This document shows, in pieces, positions 37,955-40,643 of a stretch of DNA of 40,643 nt. Where the stretch lies: contig NZ_KB905952.1 of NCBI RefSeq assembly GCF_000381125.1, forward strand, positions 1-40,643, written 5' to 3'. The stretch's first letter is position 1. Every line of letters begins with the position of its first letter. This DNA is from Caldimonas manganoxidans ATCC BAA-369 (GTDB taxonomy: Bacteria; Pseudomonadota; Gammaproteobacteria; Burkholderiales; Burkholderiaceae_C). A program made the position numbers and the translations under genes. The notes below the pieces were generated by a model. It was not told the DNA's origin and ran no database searches. It saw only the letters and a program-made list of their open reading frames with translations.

Positions 37955-38182
37955 CGTTTGCGGGCTCCGCGACACCATGCGGGGTTTGGCGGCGTTCCGC
38001 GTGTGCCACGCGGTAGTGGCAGGGTGGCCGGAAGTCGCCCGGTTCGACTCTCTTCTGCTCTCAGTTCTCTCAAAACCCGCGCCAACTTCTTCGCCGGAGC
38101 GCACGCAGACGGGCTTGCCCGTCAACGACTTGCACGTGTGTCGCCGCGATCGGTTGTTCATCGTGCTTGGAAGAGCAAGGCA

Positions 38183-39145
38183 TCAAGCCCGCGCCGCAGT
38201 CGCCGCTGCAGCACAGGGCATCGAGTACAGCCCCTGGCGTCCCTGCACCACCACGAGCGCACGATAGGCGAAGAGCGGCCCTTCGGCCTCGGGCTTGCCC
38301 TTGTCGCGCGCCTTGACCTTGAACACGTCGATGGGCTTGTCGCTGTTGAGCCCGGCGCGCCGCATGATCTGGTCGGCGGTGCGGGGCTCGCCCTTGAACG
38401 ACCACAGCGCGTCGAACACCGCGGCCTGAGCCTCGGTCAGCCGGATCGGGCCGTGCGGCCAGTCGGGCAGCGTGACCCAGCGGAAATCCGCCGAGAAAGG
38501 CCCCTTCACCGGCGTCCTTGGATCGCTGGCCTGCGGTGCTGGCGGCTCTCCCGTCGGGGCGATGAACGAGATGCCGCCTCCGTAGAAGGCGAAGCGATCC
38601 TCCAGAGCCAACCACTCCACGGCCGGGCCGAAGGGCGCCCCGCGCGTCTCGCGTGGCTTCGGCGTGATGACGCGGATCGGCCCGCCTGCGACCCGCACCC
38701 GCTCCAGCAGGGCCGGCTCGCGCCATAGCCGGATCAGATCGCGCGCCAGCAGGACTGGCGAGCACCGGGAATCGCCAAGGCGCCACACGCCATCGCCGAG
38801 GGCGTCGATGCCATCGCGGCTCTCGATCGAAAGCGCCAGCCGCAGCTTTCGGCGCAGCCAGTCCTCGTCCAACCTCAACGCGGCCGCGTCGTCGGCCGCG
38901 ACGGCCACCGGCCCGCACTCGGGGCAATGGCAGGTACCCCCCCGGTGCCCGTCGCCCCAGACCTGCGCCCGCTGCTGGTGACAGAAGGGGCACAGCACGA
39001 ATCGCTGGTCCAGGGCCGTGGGCTTCACCGCCTGCCCGAGGGTCGGCAAGGCGGCGATCTCGCGGGGTGAGAGCGCGGCTCGAAGGATGGGCGTGCCGCC
39101 CGCGAACAAGCGGCACACCAGGGCCCAGGCGTCGTGCGTGGCCAC
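38183..39145 (-). CDS. Unrecognised protein with zinc ribbon and winged-helix-like C-terminus
   Basis: A 320-residue protein of no family I recognise. A zinc-ribbon-like cluster lies near residues 52-77: Cys52-x2-Cys55, then Cys72-x-Cys74-x2-Cys77 (CPFC...CHCPEC). The middle has no clear motif but contains the short segment RFAFYGGGISFIAPTG. The C-terminal part (about residues 230-310), with LTEAQAAVFDALWSFKGEP and TADQIMRRAGLNSD, resembles a winged helix. Together this suggests a nucleic acid-binding protein, but no catalytic residues are seen. The start is GTG 39145, three bases after the stop of the next gene, so the pair is one operon. A start inside another frame (39152) is a shadow. Confidence 0.7.
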   Translation of the reverse strand: MATHDAWALVCRLFAGGTPILRAALSPREIAALPTLGQAVKPTALDQRFVLCPFCHQQRAQVWGDGHRGGTCHCPECGPVAVAADDAAALRLDEDWLRRKLRLALSIESRDGIDALGDGVWRLGDSRCSPVLLARDLIRLWREPALLERVRVAGGPIRVITPKPRETRGAPFGPAVEWLALEDRFAFYGGGISFIAPTGEPPAPQASDPRTPVKGPFSADFRWVTLPDWPHGPIRLTEAQAAVFDALWSFKGEPRTADQIMRRAGLNSDKPIDVFKVKARDKGKPEAEGPLFAYRALVVVQGRQGLYSMPCAAAATAARA

Positions 39146-39148
39146 CGA

Positions 39149-40390
39149 TCAATCCTCGTAGATCGGCTGCGGGCTGGCCGTGTCCGCTTCCGGCGGCGCT
39201 TCCTGGGCGTTCAGCGTCTGGCCGGGCTGCAAGATGCCCAGCGAGACCAGGTAGCCCTCCAACTGCGCCTGCAACGCGGCATCGAACTTGTGCAGGTTCA
39301 GCCGTCCGCGACGCGTCACCTCGACCGTGATGACCTTGGAACGAGCCTTTCCGGGTTCGGGCGGGTAGTACAGGTTGATGCGTGCCGACGTGATCAACCA
39401 GCCGCGGGCCAGCGGGTCCTCACCGGGGAACTCCTCGCGCAGCAGTTCGGTGACGCAGCGCTGCTCGCTCGACGCCATCGCCGTGCAATCGAGCTTCAGT
39501 GCCGTGCTCGGGCTCAACACCGAGAGGGACTTGACCTGCAGCGCCATGAAGCCATCCGCCACGGCCTGCGGCACATCGAAGCCGAGGCGCAATACCGACA
39601 GATCCAGCGTCGGCGGCTTGATGCGGTGCGCGTCCACCTTGACGCCCAACAGGTGCTCGGCGAAGGCGTCCACGAGCATCTGGTGGTACTTGGCGCCACC
39701 GCGCACGAGGGTGCGAACGACCCCGGTGGCGACGGCGTACTCCAGCACCATGTGGATGTTCGGGTTGCCGATGCGACGGGTGAGATGGGCGCCCTCGAAC
39801 TCCAGGCGCAGCATCGCCAGATCCTTGACGTGCACCGTCAGCAGGAACACGCCGGGGCTGCGTTCCACCAGGTAAGCCACGCTGCCGTCGCCGCATTGCA
39901 GTTCGCGCTGATAGAAGGCCGAGATGGCCTGGCGCAGCGCGGCCAGTGCGGCGTCCGAGGTGTTCGGCCGGCGCTTCACGCCGAGGTCGTGCTGCTGGGC
40001 TTGCGATCCGTGGCGCTCCAGGTAGTCGAACTCGCAGGCCCGCTCGAACAGCGCCGGATGGTTGGCATACAGCCAGAAGGAGCGGTGGGTGTCGCTCCGG
40101 CATGCCACGAGACCCAGCAGCGCGGCGCCGTCTCCGGCGGCGGCCTGGAACATCGCCTGCTTGCCGGCCGGGTCGGCCAGCTGGATGCTGGCCATGAGGT
40201 TGCCGATCAGACGGTCGCGGGCGGCGACGTCGGGCCAGGTCCGAACGGCCTCCACCAGTGCCTGCGAGGTGCGAGGCGTGTCCTCCCAGTCGAAATCGTC
40301 GGCCACGGGCAGGCCGTGCGAGGCCAGGAAAGCGCTGAGGGTCGCGTCCACCGGCAGTTCGAGCAGCACGTCGACGAAGGTCTTCTTCAT
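39149..40390 (-). CDS. Unrecognised 413-residue protein, first gene of the accessory pair
   Basis: A 413-residue soluble protein of no family I recognise. No signal peptide, membrane segment or known catalytic motif is visible. The N-terminal part (about residues 1-140) looks helical (TLSAFLASHGLPVADDFDWED); the central part (about 150-330) is mixed, with LVRGGAKYHQMLVDAFAEHLLG; near 350 a strand-rich end, WLITSARINLYYPP and KVITVEVTRRGRLNLHKFD, leads to an acidic tail. ATG 40390 (MKKTFVDVLLE) follows AAGGA and lies about 115 bases after a good promoter start. The frame is open back to 40543, but that would begin upstream of the promoter start. Likely the first gene of a two-gene operon. Confidence 0.75.
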   Translation of the reverse strand: MKKTFVDVLLELPVDATLSAFLASHGLPVADDFDWEDTPRTSQALVEAVRTWPDVAARDRLIGNLMASIQLADPAGKQAMFQAAAGDGAALLGLVACRSDTHRSFWLYANHPALFERACEFDYLERHGSQAQQHDLGVKRRPNTSDAALAALRQAISAFYQRELQCGDGSVAYLVERSPGVFLLTVHVKDLAMLRLEFEGAHLTRRIGNPNIHMVLEYAVATGVVRTLVRGGAKYHQMLVDAFAEHLLGVKVDAHRIKPPTLDLSVLRLGFDVPQAVADGFMALQVKSLSVLSPSTALKLDCTAMASSEQRCVTELLREEFPGEDPLARGWLITSARINLYYPPEPGKARSKVITVEVTRRGRLNLHKFDAALQAQLEGYLVSLGILQPGQTLNAQEAPPEADTASPQPIYED

Positions 40391-40510
40391 CTTCTCGGTC
40401 CTTTCCGCAAGAGGTGTCGAGGGCTGCGGACCGATGGATCGGGCACGCGGGCCGGCGACGGGGTTACCGAACGGCCATCTCGCCAGAGTAAAGCAGCGAG
40501 ATACAGCGCG

Positions 40511-40539
40511 ATTGTGTCCCGCCCAATTCCGCTTGTCAA
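40511..40539 (-). promoter_or_regulatory. Sigma70 promoter of the 413-residue protein operon
   Basis: On the minus strand a perfect -35 TTGACA (40539-40534), a 17-base spacer, and -10 CACAAT (40516-40511) give the best sigma70 promoter in the window. Transcription would start near 40504, leaving a leader of about 115 bases before ATG 40390. Confidence 0.7.
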
Positions 40540-40578
40540 TCATCGCGGCACGTCTGGCGCTTTTTGGTATTTCGCAGC

Positions 40579-40584
40579 TATACT
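40579..40584 (+). promoter_or_regulatory. Candidate -10 (TATACT) for the gene starting at the right edge
   Basis: TATACT lies 49 bases before ATG 40634. The region from 40560 to 40620 is less GC-rich than its surroundings, which fits a promoter. A CTGT-N8-ACTG sequence (40591-40606) just downstream resembles a LexA box with one mismatch. Confidence 0.4.
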
Positions 40585-40633
40585 TGCAGTCTGTTTTCCT
40601 ACACTGACAGTCGATTCGAGACAGGACATCGCC

Positions 40634-40643
40634 ATGGCTTCCA
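40634..40643 (+). CDS. Start of a gene running off the right edge
   Basis: ATG GCT TCC at 40634 follows AGGA eight bases upstream. Only three codons are visible, so no function can be given. It is divergent from the unrecognised two-gene operon and may belong to the same module. Confidence 0.4.

Noticed and set aside
38041-38050. GGTTCGACTC, a T-loop-like sequence suggesting a tRNA remnant or attachment site
   Set aside because: The flanking bases do not pair into a T-stem or acceptor stem, and the match to tRNA-Phe is limited to the common T-loop consensus.
38108-38123. GACGGGC-TT-GCCCGTC hairpin as terminator for the two-gene operon
   Set aside because: The stem is perfect but no T-run follows on the minus strand, and the two-base loop is unfavourable; nothing else in 37955-38182 looks like a gene.
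40391-40543. Longer start (ATG 40543) for the 413-residue protein
   Set aside because: The strong promoter would start transcription near 40504, downstream of that ATG, and ATG 40390 has a good ribosome binding site.

Overview
The window is high-GC chromosomal DNA with dense, mostly housekeeping gene content. Several features point to a betaproteobacterium of the order Burkholderiales (Comamonadaceae/Sphaerotilaceae-like): a methionine synthase split into two genes, an S-adenosylhomocysteine (SAH) riboswitch, a class III-type NtrY/NtrX pair next to rsmB and a DUF4390 gene, a SET-domain gene next to birA, and a flavocytochrome c sulfide dehydrogenase pair. Species assignment is inference. No rRNA, insertion sequence, integrase or CRISPR array was seen.

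Left part (1-6130): the start of a PAAR-repeat protein runs off the left edge. A rhodanese gene follows, divergent from the homocysteine-binding half of methionine synthase (metH-N). Two OmpA-type lipoprotein genes on the minus strand separate this from the folate/cobalamin/activation half (metH-C). Only metH-C is preceded by an SAH riboswitch.

6055-12728: an AcrR/TetR-type repressor, divergent from a three-gene RND efflux operon (adaptor, pump, outer membrane factor). Its operator is nearly identical to the E. coli AcrR site. The repressor gene overlaps the end of metH-C tail to tail.

12744-22748: Xaa-Pro aminopeptidase; a choice-of-anchor I lipoprotein behind a Pho-box-like site; a MurU-like nucleotidyltransferase with a membrane protein; transketolase and GAPDH, each with a terminator; and a minus-strand operon SET methyltransferase - biotin protein ligase - SPOR protein.

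22890-37918: topoisomerase III with an AEC transporter; proA overlapping queC; lemA with an M48 protease; the sulfide dehydrogenase pair fccA/fccB; rsmB, DUF4390 and an NtrY/NtrX-like two-component pair whose regulator lacks the AAA+ domain; then tRNA-Phe and its terminator.

38183-40643: after tRNA-Phe the content changes to a minus-strand pair of genes I do not recognise: a zinc-ribbon plus winged-helix-like protein, and a 413-residue protein behind a strong sigma70 promoter. They are divergent from a gene starting at the right edge. This is the most likely accessory, undescribed module in the window. At several genes a TACAATGC-like -10 element recurs, in places so close to the start codon that leaderless mRNAs are possible.
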